From Clostridia bacterium (GTDB taxonomy: Bacteria; Bacillota_A; Clostridia; Oscillospirales; CAG-272), in contig JAFUQY010000324.1 in NCBI GenBank assembly GCA_017472105.1, forward strand, positions 1-5,927: a stretch of DNA of 5,927 bases, read 5' to 3'. The position numbers and the translations under genes were made by a program. The notes below the pieces were generated by a model. It made no database searches. It was not told the DNA's origin and saw only the letters and a list, made by a program, of their open reading frames with translations. Of the stretch, positions 1-5,902 are shown in pieces. The stretch's first letter is position 1, and each line of letters begins with the position of its first letter.

Positions 1-47
1 CCGATCCCGTTGGCGATATCGCAGTTTTTGATTTCTCCGTAATGCAT
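1..47 (-). CDS. nrdG: Anaerobic ribonucleotide reductase activating protein (radical SAM), N-terminal fragment cut by the window edge
   Basis: Only the first 15 codons are present; the gene continues past the left edge. They read MHYGEIKNCDIANGI, the characteristic opening of clostridial NrdG proteins, where the next residues normally lead into the CxxxCxxC iron-sulfur motif (not visible here). NrdG uses S-adenosylmethionine and a [4Fe-4S] cluster to put the glycyl radical on NrdD. The ATG at 47 is supported by a good ribosome binding site, AAAGGA at 61-56, eight bases upstream. The gene follows nrdD on the same strand after a 153-bp gap in which I see no convincing promoter, so co-transcription with nrdD is the likely arrangement. 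The identification rests on a short peptide plus its position next to nrdD. Confidence 0.85.
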   Translation of the reverse strand, partial: MHYGEIKNCDIANGI

Positions 48-99
48 GGGCGTGATCCTTTCTGAAATGGTTGAAACATATGATTCAGCACCGCGGGAA

Positions 100-172
100 C
101 CGTCCGTCGACCGAACCTCAGTATTGTTGATTTGCGGACAGTCGGGGTCCCTACCGGAGTTTGGGCGGCAGA
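100..172. repeat. Shortened copy of a dispersed intergenic repeat, between nrdD and nrdG
   Basis: Positions 100-116 match 15 of 17 bases of the outer left end of the larger repeat at 5723-5739. Positions 136-172 resemble the right unit of that repeat (from 5855), with the same GGAC..GTCGGGG and TCCCTACC blocks followed by GTTTGGGCG. The ACGCCGG segment between the two blocks, and most of the core, are missing. The copy therefore looks like a family member that kept both ends and lost its middle. It fills most of the 153-bp nrdD-nrdG gap and would be transcribed with the operon. No open reading frame of interest lies in the gap. Confidence 0.6.
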
Positions 173-200
173 CATCCTGTTTAATATACCTCAAAATCAC

Positions 201-2378
201 TCACAGATGCAGCACTCTCTCCTTGATCTCCTGCGTCCGTCCCTGGTTCCAGTACTGCGTGCCGATGTATCCGCAGGTGCGGCGGGCAACGTTCATTTTG
301 TCCTGATCGTGGTTGCCGCATCGGGGGCATTTCCAGATCAGCTTGCCGTTTTCTTCTTCGATGGCAATTTCGCCGTCCCAGCCGCAGACCTGACAGTAGT
401 CGCTCTTGGTGTTCAGCTCGGCGTAGATGATGTGGTCGTAGATGAATTTCATCACTTCCAGCACCGCGTCAAGGTTGTCCTGCATGTTCGGCACTTCCAC
501 GTAGCTGATCGCGCCTCCCGGGGACAGATGCTGGAACTGCGCCTCAAACGCGAGCTTGTCGAACGCGCTGATTTCCTCGGTGACGTGGACGTGGTAGCTG
601 TTTGTGATGTAGCTCTTGTCCGTGACGCCCTCGATGATGCCGAAGCGCTGCTGGAGACACTTCGCAAACTTGTACGTCGTGGATTCCAGCGGGGTTCCGT
701 ACAGGCTGAAGTCGATGTTGTGCTCCGCTTTCCACTTGCGGCAGGCGGCGTTCATGGCGTGCATCACTTCCAGCGCGAACGGCGTTGCGTCCGGGTCGGT
801 GTGGCTCTTGCCGGTCATGTATTTCACGCATTCGTACAGACCCGCATAGCCGAGGGAAATGGTCGAATATCCGCCGTAGAGGAGCTTGTCGATCGGTTCG
901 CCCTTTTCCAGACGTGCGCATGCGCCGTACTGCCAGAGAATCGGAGCCGCATCGGACAGGGTGCCCTTGAGACGGTTGTGACGGCACATGAGCGCACGGT
1001 GGCACAGCTCAAGACGCTCGTCGAAGATTTTCCAGAATTTTTCGAGATTTCCGCCGGAGGACAGCGCAACGTCGGGCAGATTGATCGTGACCACGCCCTG
1101 ATTGAAGCGTCCGTAGTACTTCGGCTTGTTGGTTTTCGGGTCGACGTAGGGTGTCAGGAAGCTGCGGCAGCCCATGCAGGTGTAGCAGTGCCCTTCCCCG
1201 TTTTTGTCGATTTTGAGCTCGAGCATTTTCTTCTCGGAGATGTAGTCCGGGACCATGCGCTTGGCGGTGCACTTTGCGGCGAGCTTGGTGAGATACCAGT
1301 ATTTGGAATCCTCGGTGATGTTGTCTTCCTCGAGGACGTAGATGAGCTTCGGGAACGCGGGAGTCACCCACACGCCGGACTCATTCTTGACGCCCTGATA
1401 GCGCTGGAGGAGGACTTCCTCGATGATGATGGCGAGGTCGTTCTTTTCCTGCTCGTCCTTCGCTTCGCCGAGGTACATGAACACGGTGACGAACGGCGCC
1501 TGACCGTTGGTAGTGAGCAGGGTGACGACCTGATACTGGATGGTCTGCACGCCCTTGCGCACTTCCTCGCGGAGTCTGCGTTCGACGATGCCGCTCACTT
1601 CTGCGTCGCTCAGTCCGCGTCCGATGAGGCGGTTTTCCTCAACGACGTCGCGGCGGATCTTCTCACGGCTGACCTGCACGAACGGCGCGAGATGGGTGAG
1701 GGAGATGGACTGCCCGCCGTACTGGTTGTATGCGACCTGCGCGATGATCTGCGTAGCGATGTTGCAGGCGGTTGAGAAGCTGTGCGGTCTCTCGATCAGC
1801 GTGCCGGTGATGACGGTGCCGTTCTGGAGCATGTCCTCAAGATTGACGAGGTCGCAGTTGTGCATGTGCTGGGCGAAGTAGTCGGAGTCGTGGAAGTGGA
1901 TGATGCCCTCGTTGTGCGCCTCGACGATTTCGCGCGGGAGCAGAATGCGGTTGGTGATATCGCGGGAAACCTCGCCTGCCATGTAGTCGCGCTGGGTGGA
2001 GTTGATGACGGGGTTTTTATTGGAATTTTCCTGCTTTGCCTCTTCGTTGTTGCATTCGATGAGGGAGAGGATCTTGTCGTCGGTGGTGTTGGACTGGCGG
2101 ATGAGGGTGCGGGTGTAGCGGTAGGTGACGTATTCCTTCGCGACTTCATACGCACCGTGCGCCATGATCTGATGCTCGACCATATCCTGCACTTCCTCAA
2201 CGGAAGGAGAGCGTCCGAGCTCCTCGCATGCCATCACGACGCGTTCCACGATTCTCTCGATCTGCACGTCGGTCATGCGGAATCTTTCCTCCGCGCTCGC
2301 GTTTGCCTTGGCGACGGCGTTCTGGATCTTCCCGGAATTGAAGATTTCCTCCGATCCGTTTCGCTTGATTATCTTCAT
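201..2378 (-). CDS. nrdD: Anaerobic (class III) ribonucleoside-triphosphate reductase, complete
   Basis: A 725-residue glycyl-radical enzyme that reduces ribonucleoside triphosphates to deoxyribonucleoside triphosphates without oxygen, in the cytoplasm. Residues 1-92 form an ATP-cone allosteric domain (MKIIKRNGSEEIF start, TYRYTRTLIR end). The catalytic barrel follows, with HFHDSDYF at 161-168, the NCDLVNL cysteine C175, and the HCYTCMGCRS cluster whose C404 matches the thiyl-radical cysteine position as I recall it from phage T4 NrdD. A C-terminal zinc site is formed by C662/C665 and C684/C687. The radical loop RRTCGYIG (699-706) places the radical glycine at G703 by analogy with E. coli NrdD. 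The C-terminus is intact and ends in KERVLHL. The ATG start is fixed by an in-frame TAG upstream. The Shine-Dalgarno match is oddly placed: AAAGGA at 2399-2394 lies 15 bases from the ATG. nrdG follows downstream, as expected for its activase. Confidence 0.98.
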   Translation of the reverse strand: MKIIKRNGSEEIFNSGKIQNAVAKANASAEERFRMTDVQIERIVERVVMACEELGRSPSVEEVQDMVEHQIMAHGAYEVAKEYVTYRYTRTLIRQSNTTDDKILSLIECNNEEAKQENSNKNPVINSTQRDYMAGEVSRDITNRILLPREIVEAHNEGIIHFHDSDYFAQHMHNCDLVNLEDMLQNGTVITGTLIERPHSFSTACNIATQIIAQVAYNQYGGQSISLTHLAPFVQVSREKIRRDVVEENRLIGRGLSDAEVSGIVERRLREEVRKGVQTIQYQVVTLLTTNGQAPFVTVFMYLGEAKDEQEKNDLAIIIEEVLLQRYQGVKNESGVWVTPAFPKLIYVLEEDNITEDSKYWYLTKLAAKCTAKRMVPDYISEKKMLELKIDKNGEGHCYTCMGCRSFLTPYVDPKTNKPKYYGRFNQGVVTINLPDVALSSGGNLEKFWKIFDERLELCHRALMCRHNRLKGTLSDAAPILWQYGACARLEKGEPIDKLLYGGYSTISLGYAGLYECVKYMTGKSHTDPDATPFALEVMHAMNAACRKWKAEHNIDFSLYGTPLESTTYKFAKCLQQRFGIIEGVTDKSYITNSYHVHVTEEISAFDKLAFEAQFQHLSPGGAISYVEVPNMQDNLDAVLEVMKFIYDHIIYAELNTKSDYCQVCGWDGEIAIEEENGKLIWKCPRCGNHDQDKMNVARRTCGYIGTQYWNQGRTQEIKERVLHL

Positions 2379-2410
2379 CGGCTGTGAACCTGTTCCTTTC
2401 TATATAAGAC

Positions 2411-2426
2411 ACACAAGATATTGTAT
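2411..2426. promoter_or_regulatory. NrdR box 1 (downstream of the predicted nrdD start site)
   Basis: ACACAAGATATTGTAT is an imperfect palindrome matching 14 of 16 positions of the NrdR box consensus as I recall it (ACACWATATMTWGTGT). It lies about 6-21 bases past the predicted nrdD transcription start. Its centre is 31 bp, three helical turns, from the centre of box 2, which is the classical spacing of paired NrdR boxes. NrdR is an ATP-cone zinc-ribbon repressor of ribonucleotide reductase operons; its gene is not in this window. Confidence 0.85.
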
Positions 2427-2438
2427 TCGTGCGCGATC

Positions 2439-2467
2439 ATTATACCATATCTTGTGGGTGTTGTCAA
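2439..2467 (-). promoter_or_regulatory. Promoter of nrdD(-nrdG), perfect sigma-70/sigma-A consensus
   Basis: On the minus strand, TTGACA (2467-2462) is separated by exactly 17 bp from TATAAT (2444-2439). Transcription should begin near 2432, giving a leader of roughly 54 bases to the nrdD ATG. Both hexamers are perfect, implying high intrinsic strength that must be restrained by the operators around it. Confidence 0.9.
2442..2457. promoter_or_regulatory. NrdR box 2 (inside the -35/-10 spacer of the nrdD promoter)
   Basis: ATACCATATCTTGTGG shares the CACAAGATAT core of box 1 in inverted orientation and matches 13 of 16 positions of the recalled NrdR consensus. It occupies the spacer and overlaps the -10 hexamer, so repressor bound here would directly exclude RNA polymerase. 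Confidence 0.85.
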
Positions 2468-2474
2468 TATATAG

Positions 2475-2490
2475 ACACAAGATATCGGGT
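2475..2490. promoter_or_regulatory. NrdR box 3 (upstream of the -35), right half degenerate
   Basis: ACACAAGATATCGGGT repeats the first 11 bases of box 1 exactly and matches 13 of 16 consensus positions, but its right half site is poorer. Its centre is 33 bp from box 2 and 64 bp from box 1, keeping it on roughly the same DNA face. It could be a weaker auxiliary site that lets a larger NrdR oligomer span the promoter. That role is inferred from position. Confidence 0.7.
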
Positions 2491-2582
2491 ATTGGATTTT
2501 CCGATAACGGGCGGGAGAGAATGTACATCCGATATCATTGACTCAAGGCAATCTCTCTGTCATCTGACCATACGCCACCCTT

Positions 2583-2896
2583 TGTCATTCAGAGGGCGGG
2601 CTATCCTGACAATTTATACCCAATGTCCCGCCCGAAGAATCTGTGCACGTCCTGCTCGGATTGGCATATGTCCGTGGTTGTCATACCTGTTCAGCTGAAG
2701 GGTACTCACTTTGTAATAACGTACAGTTTGATGATATAATATTTGTGTAAACCGTTCGTTAAATCGTTCGTGAGTGACCTTCACCTGAATAGTAAAGAAC
2801 ACCACGGACATATTTCGAGTCGAATAGGACATGCTCAGATTCTTCGGGCATGGTGTATGGCTTTGGTCACAAGTGATTTTCGCCCTCTGAATGACA
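2583..2896. repeat. 314-bp imperfect palindrome with 16-bp perfect terminal inverted repeats
   Basis: The ends 2583-2598 and 2881-2896 are perfect 16-bp inverted repeats. Further paired blocks share the same centre near 2739.5 without gaps: CCCGAAGAATCT 2631-2642 with 2837-2848, and ATATGTCCGTGGT 2666-2678 with 2801-2813. The outer 95 bases of each arm agree at 63 positions by hand count. Each arm also contains its own hairpin; in the left arm GGGCGGG (2594-2600) pairs with CCCGCCC (2627-2633), flanked by ATTC/GAAT. A weaker match, AAGGCAA 2545-2551 with 2930-2936, may extend the arms. The GTCATTC..GAAGAATCT combination resembles a dispersed intergenic repeat I recall from many bacterial genomes. 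No transposase and no clear target-site duplication are visible. It occupies most of the 614-bp gap between the phosphoesterase gene and nrdD; nothing in the gap looks coding. Confidence 0.85.
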
Positions 2897-2992
2897 GGTA
2901 GTAACGTCAGGCTTGCTGCCGGATGATTCTTGCCTTAATCCGAAGACGCAGCCCACCCGCCGCCATCATGATGCATTATGAATTTCCCTCAT

Positions 2993-3856
2993 TCACACAA
3001 TCGTTATCTCATTCACTTCCCCGTGATACCCGCCGCATACGGTGATCTGCGGGATACCGCTGTCGAGCTTCGTTTCACCGTAGCCGTGGACGTGACCGGC
3101 AATGACCGCCTTCAGATTCGGGGTCTTGTTGCAGAAATCGAGGAATTCGAGGGTAATCTCATCCGGGTACTGCCGTTTTGCACCGGGATTTGTGGTTTTG
3201 TCAAGCAGATGCGCCGGGGTACCCATCAGGAACGGCAGCCCCTTTGTGACGTCCTTGGCGCGCATCTCGTACGCGTACGCGTTTTCGGAGTAGAGCGGCG
3301 TATGGACGCAGAGGATCACGGGCATCTCACCCTCGCACGCCTTCCTGAACCGCTCAAACTGTTCGGGGGTGATATAGTAATAGTTGTTGTCGACTGCGAC
3401 GAACTTCACGCCGTGAATAACGCGCTCGTCGTACCAGATGTTGTTGCACGGGAACGCGGCGAGAACGTCGTCGAAGCTCTGCTTTTTGTAGTCCTCGTCC
3501 TCCCAAGCCTCGCCGACGTACAGGCTGTATTCGTGATTGCCCGCCGCCATGAAGCAGTCCGCACCGGTGAACAGCTTCTTCGCGTATTCGAGATTTGCCA
3601 CGGACACAAAGTCGATGAAGTCGCCGGTGTAGATGATGGTTTCGCCCTTTTCGCGGGAGAGTGCGAAGAGCTCCCCGGCGTACTGCGGCAGAAGCTCGGG
3701 CCGGTTGCCGGTGAACGCATTCGCGCGGTTTTCGCCGAGCTTTACCTTGCGTTCGTTGTCGCGCATGTCCGCGAAGCAGAGGTGGCTGTCGGATGCGTGG
3801 ATTACGGTAAACGGTGCGGGTACACCGATGTCAAGCGTGATGCTGCGGATTTTCAT
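2993..3856 (-). CDS. Calcineurin-like metallophosphoesterase, substrate unknown
   Basis: A 287-residue protein with all hallmark metal-binding motifs of the calcineurin-like phosphoesterase superfamily in order: DSH (D23, H25), GDFID (78-82), GNHEY (106-110), VHTPLY (H185), and GHVHG (H255, H257). Such enzymes hydrolyse phosphomono- or diesters with a two-metal centre; the substrate cannot be read from the sequence. With no signal peptide or membrane segment in the chosen form, it should be cytoplasmic. The ATG at 3856 is chosen because AGGAGG lies six bases upstream. An in-frame GTG at 3943 would add 29 residues (a phenylalanine-rich stretch), but that segment contains the Shine-Dalgarno itself and is a purine/pyrimidine tract, so I read it as leader. 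The gene stands alone: its upstream neighbour is divergent, nrdD lies 614 bp downstream, and no terminator with a T-tract follows the stop. Confidence 0.92.
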   Translation of the reverse strand: MKIRSITLDIGVPAPFTVIHASDSHLCFADMRDNERKVKLGENRANAFTGNRPELLPQYAGELFALSREKGETIIYTGDFIDFVSVANLEYAKKLFTGADCFMAAGNHEYSLYVGEAWEDEDYKKQSFDDVLAAFPCNNIWYDERVIHGVKFVAVDNNYYYITPEQFERFRKACEGEMPVILCVHTPLYSENAYAYEMRAKDVTKGLPFLMGTPAHLLDKTTNPGAKRQYPDEITLEFLDFCNKTPNLKAVIAGHVHGYGETKLDSGIPQITVCGGYHGEVNEITIV

Positions 3857-3862
3857 GGGGAA

Positions 3863-3868
3863 CCTCCT
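3863..3868 (-). promoter_or_regulatory. Ribosome binding site deciding the phosphoesterase start
   Basis: AGGAGG on the minus strand, six bases before the ATG at 3856. It is the strongest Shine-Dalgarno match in the window and argues against the longer in-frame GTG start at 3943. Confidence 0.9.
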
Positions 3869-3880
3869 GGGAAAATAAAT

Positions 3881-3956
3881 AATAAAGAAGAAAGAAGAAA
3901 TAAGAAAGATGAAACAGACCGGGGCATTACACTGAACCTGCACCGTCTTCTTTATT
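3881..3956. repeat. Purine/pyrimidine inverted repeat in the phosphoesterase leader
   Basis: AATAAAGAAGA at 3881-3891 is perfectly inverted at 3946-3956, inside longer A/G-rich (about 3878-3910) and T/C-rich (about 3946-3970) tracts that can pair further with mismatches. In the minus-strand transcript the arms flank a 54-base loop, and the second arm ends about 12 bases before the AGGAGG. The pairing is AT-rich; whether it matters for translation is open. Confidence 0.6.
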
Positions 3957-3972
3957 CTTTATTCTTTCCTCT

Positions 3973-4001
3973 ATTATACTCCACCCGTCCGCATATTTCC
4001 A
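3973..4001 (-). promoter_or_regulatory. Predicted promoter of the phosphoesterase gene
   Basis: On the minus strand, a perfect TATAAT (3978-3973) has TGGAAA (4001-3996; 4 of 6 consensus bases) 17 bp upstream. Transcription would begin near 3966, leaving a leader of about 110 bases. It lies roughly 55 bp from the divergent promoter of the solute-binding protein gene, so a regulator could act on both. Confidence 0.65.
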
Positions 4002-4055
4002 GTGTTTCCGCGAATTTTCGTGGGAGAATCCTGCACAGAATTTTACCGATTACAC

Positions 4056-4084
4056 TTGACAATCCGGGTTGTATGCTATATAAT
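4056..4084 (+). promoter_or_regulatory. Promoter of the solute-binding protein gene, perfect consensus
   Basis: TTGACA (4056-4061), a 17-bp spacer, and TATAAT (4079-4084). The predicted start is near 4091, giving a leader of about 60 bases. Such a strong core promoter fits the highly biased codon use of the gene it drives. Confidence 0.9.
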
Positions 4085-4097
4085 TAAATGATGGAAA

Positions 4098-4116
4098 ACG
4101 GCATGCATACTGCCGT
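4098..4116 (+). promoter_or_regulatory. Small hairpin in the leader of the solute-binding protein mRNA
   Basis: ACGGCA (4098-4103) pairs with TGCCGT (4111-4116) around a 7-base loop, beginning about 8 bases after the predicted transcription start. A T-rich stretch (4121-4134) comes later but does not follow the stem directly, so this is more likely a 5' stabilising stem than a terminator. The pairing is seen; the role is inferred. Confidence 0.45.
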
Positions 4117-4149
4117 GCAGTTTATTGATTTTTTAAAAGGAGCAATCTC

Positions 4150-5664
4150 ATGAAAAAGACTCTCAGCCTGATTCTGGCCGCACTCATGCTTTCCTCCGCG
4201 TTTGTCTCCTGTTCCGACAACAAAGCGGAAGATACCCCCGGCGATACCTCCGCAGCAACTCCCGATCCCGCTGACACCTCCGCTTCCGCTGAAGAGCTGG
4301 AAGAAACCACGCCCACGATCCAGGACGATCTCCCGGAAGTCACCTTCGGCGGCGCGGACTACGTGATCTACAACACCAATCCCGACACCAACACCTGGTA
4401 CACCACGACCTTCGTCGACTTCGAAGAAGACTCCGGCGAGCCCATCACTTCCTCCATTTTCTACCGCAACCTCGCAGTCGAAGACCGCTTTGACGTTGTG
4501 ATTTCCGAATTCTACTCCGCGGCAGCCGACGTGAAATCCGTGATTCAGGCGGGCAGTGCGGAGGGCATGGATCTTCTCCTCCTCGACGGCTCCGACGCAA
4601 TCTCCTACATCCAGCAGAAGTTCATCTACGACATGAACGAGCTGAACTACATCAACCTCGACAAGCCCTACTGGGACCAGAACGCGCGCGAGTACCTCTC
4701 CATCGGCAACAAGTACTACGGCGGCGTCGGCGACTTCATGACCACGCATCTCGACGAAACCATCTGCATGTACTTCAACAAGGGTCTGATCGACAACTAT
4801 CAGCTGGAAAATCCCTACGATCTCGTTGACAGCTTCGGCTGGACCTACGACAAGATGCTCGAGATGGGCGAAAAGGTATCCAACGACATCAACGGCGACG
4901 GCACAATGAACGACCAGGACTCCTACGCACTTCTGTCGTGGCGCGGCGTTCTCTACCCGTTCCTCATCTACGGCTCCGGCGAATCCTACATGAAGAAGGA
5001 CGAAGCGGACGTTCCCTACATGTCCTTCAGCACCGACCGCTTCTACTCCGTATTTGAAAAGATCACCTCCATCACCCACGCAAACGGCGACACCTTCACC
5101 TACGACGCGGAACTCATGTCCAACACAATGGGTCTGACCAACAACCACCGCGTACAGGAAATCATGTTCCCGAACGATCAGGCGCTCTTCTGGGTGGAAT
5201 GCGTATCCTGGGCACGTGCGCTGCGTGAAATGGAAACCGACTTCGGCATCATCACCGCGCCCATGTACGAAGCGTCCCAGCAGAAGTACTACAACTACTG
5301 CAACGGCAACTTCTACGGCATGACCTTCCCCGTAACCCTTGTCGGCGAAACTCTCGACCGTTCCACAATCGTTGCGGAAGCGCTGAACTCCCACTCCACG
5401 AACACCGTTCTGAAGGCATACTACGACGTATCGCTTGAAAACAAGATCGCGCGTGACGAAGAAACCGGCCGCATGCTCGACCTCATCTTCGACAACCTCG
5501 TTTACGACGTATCCATCGTTTACGACCTCGCATCCGTGAACTCCAGCCTGTACACCATGGCATCCGAAAACAGCACGGACGTCGCATCCTACGCGAAGAA
5601 GAATCAGAAGATGATGAAGAAGCAGATCGAAAAGATCATGGAAGAGATTCTCTCTGAGGAATAA
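4150..5664 (+). CDS. Lipoprotein extracellular solute-binding protein of an ABC-importer type, ligand unknown
   Basis: A 504-residue secreted lipoprotein. Residues 1-20 are a signal peptide (MKKT, then a hydrophobic core) and FVSC places the lipidated cysteine at C21. An acidic Ser/Thr/Pro-rich linker (about 22-60) tethers the domain to the membrane. The body (about 63-450) reads like a family-1 type sugar/oligosaccharide binding protein: a strand at YVIYN (71-75), TSSIFYRNLAVEDRF (100-114), and FGWTYDKMLEMGEKV (229-243) running into an EF-hand-like calcium loop DINGDGTMNDQD (246-257). The segment LKAYYDVSLENKIARDEETGRMLDLIFD (421-448) is typical of clostridial members I recall. The tail is a charged lysine-rich helix. 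AGGAG lies seven bases before the ATG. Tyr, Asn, Asp and Ser codons end mostly in C, suggesting high expression. A terminator follows directly, so it appears monocistronic; no permease gene is in view and the ligand cannot be told. Confidence 0.88.
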   Translation: MKKTLSLILAALMLSSAFVSCSDNKAEDTPGDTSAATPDPADTSASAEELEETTPTIQDDLPEVTFGGADYVIYNTNPDTNTWYTTTFVDFEEDSGEPITSSIFYRNLAVEDRFDVVISEFYSAAADVKSVIQAGSAEGMDLLLLDGSDAISYIQQKFIYDMNELNYINLDKPYWDQNAREYLSIGNKYYGGVGDFMTTHLDETICMYFNKGLIDNYQLENPYDLVDSFGWTYDKMLEMGEKVSNDINGDGTMNDQDSYALLSWRGVLYPFLIYGSGESYMKKDEADVPYMSFSTDRFYSVFEKITSITHANGDTFTYDAELMSNTMGLTNNHRVQEIMFPNDQALFWVECVSWARALREMETDFGIITAPMYEASQQKYYNYCNGNFYGMTFPVTLVGETLDRSTIVAEALNSHSTNTVLKAYYDVSLENKIARDEETGRMLDLIFDNLVYDVSIVYDLASVNSSLYTMASENSTDVASYAKKNQKMMKKQIEKIMEEILSEE

Positions 5665-5684
5665 TTTTGCGGTAACCGAAAAAG

Positions 5685-5713
5685 AACCGGCGGCGTTATG
5701 TCGTCGGTTTTTT
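5685..5713 (+). terminator. Rho-independent terminator of the solute-binding protein gene
   Basis: AACCGGCGGC (5685-5694) pairs with GTCGTCGGTT (5700-5709) over ten positions, two of them G-U, around a five-base loop. The stem runs into a tract of six T (5708-5713) and is preceded by an A-rich run. It begins 20 bases after the stop codon. Confidence 0.92.
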
Positions 5714-5722
5714 GCTGCATAT

Positions 5723-5902
5723 CCGTCCGTCGCCCCAACAATGGTAGGGACCGGCGTCCTCGACGGTCCTAAAACGTAAAATTTGTGCGGGATGATATTT
5801 TCGTAATCAAAATTGGATCGACACCATTATCATTTTTGCGAATCGTTAATTTGTGGACCGTCGGGGACGCCGGTCCCTACCGATGGTTTGGGCGATGGAT
5901 GG
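5723..5902. repeat. About 180-bp inverted-repeat element: two repeat units around an 85-bp core
   Basis: Units at 5723-5769 and 5855-5902 are inverted copies. Their inner 27 bases (5743-5769 and 5855-5881) agree at 26 positions, and the outer parts agree less well. Each unit has its own small stem, GGACCG with CGGTCC. Weak symmetry continues in the core (ATGATA 5792-5797 against TATCAT 5828-5833) around the same centre near 5812, so the whole may be one degenerate palindrome. A shortened relative lies at 100-172. No protein is encoded. It resembles GGTAGGG-type dispersed repeats I recall from gut Clostridia, and a MITE-like or REP-like origin is plausible. The remaining bases to the window end show nothing recognisable. 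Confidence 0.75.

Noticed and set aside
132..1775. A 547-codon open frame on the plus strand
   Set aside because: It is the antisense shadow of nrdD, whose reading frame carries every motif of a class III reductase. The plus-strand peptide shows no recognisable domain.
2711..2740. TATAAT at 2735-2740 with TTGTAA at 2711-2716 near the palindrome centre, as a promoter
   Set aside because: The -35 match is weak, the spacer is 18 bp, and no gene follows on the plus strand; AT-rich loop sequence explains it.
2614..2832. A 72-codon minus-strand frame inside the palindrome
   Set aside because: No ribosome binding site or domain was recognised, and the sequence is explained by the palindrome structure.
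3857..3943. N-terminal extension of the phosphoesterase from an in-frame GTG, resembling a signal peptide
   Set aside because: The phenylalanine-rich peptide comes from the T/C-rich leader tract (minus-strand sense), contains the AGGAGG within its codons, and begins with a poorly supported GTG.
2978..4087. A 369-codon open frame on the plus strand
   Set aside because: It runs antisense across the metallophosphoesterase gene, which has all five metal-binding motifs on the other strand, and continues into the divergent promoter region.
4090..4107. A catabolite-response (cre) like sequence after the solute-binding protein promoter
   Set aside because: The match to the cre consensus needs an inserted base and the palindromic halves do not line up.
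4084..5394. A 436-codon open frame on the minus strand
   Set aside because: It lies antisense to the solute-binding protein gene and arises from that gene's strong codon bias. The peptide is valine/glycine-rich without domain features.
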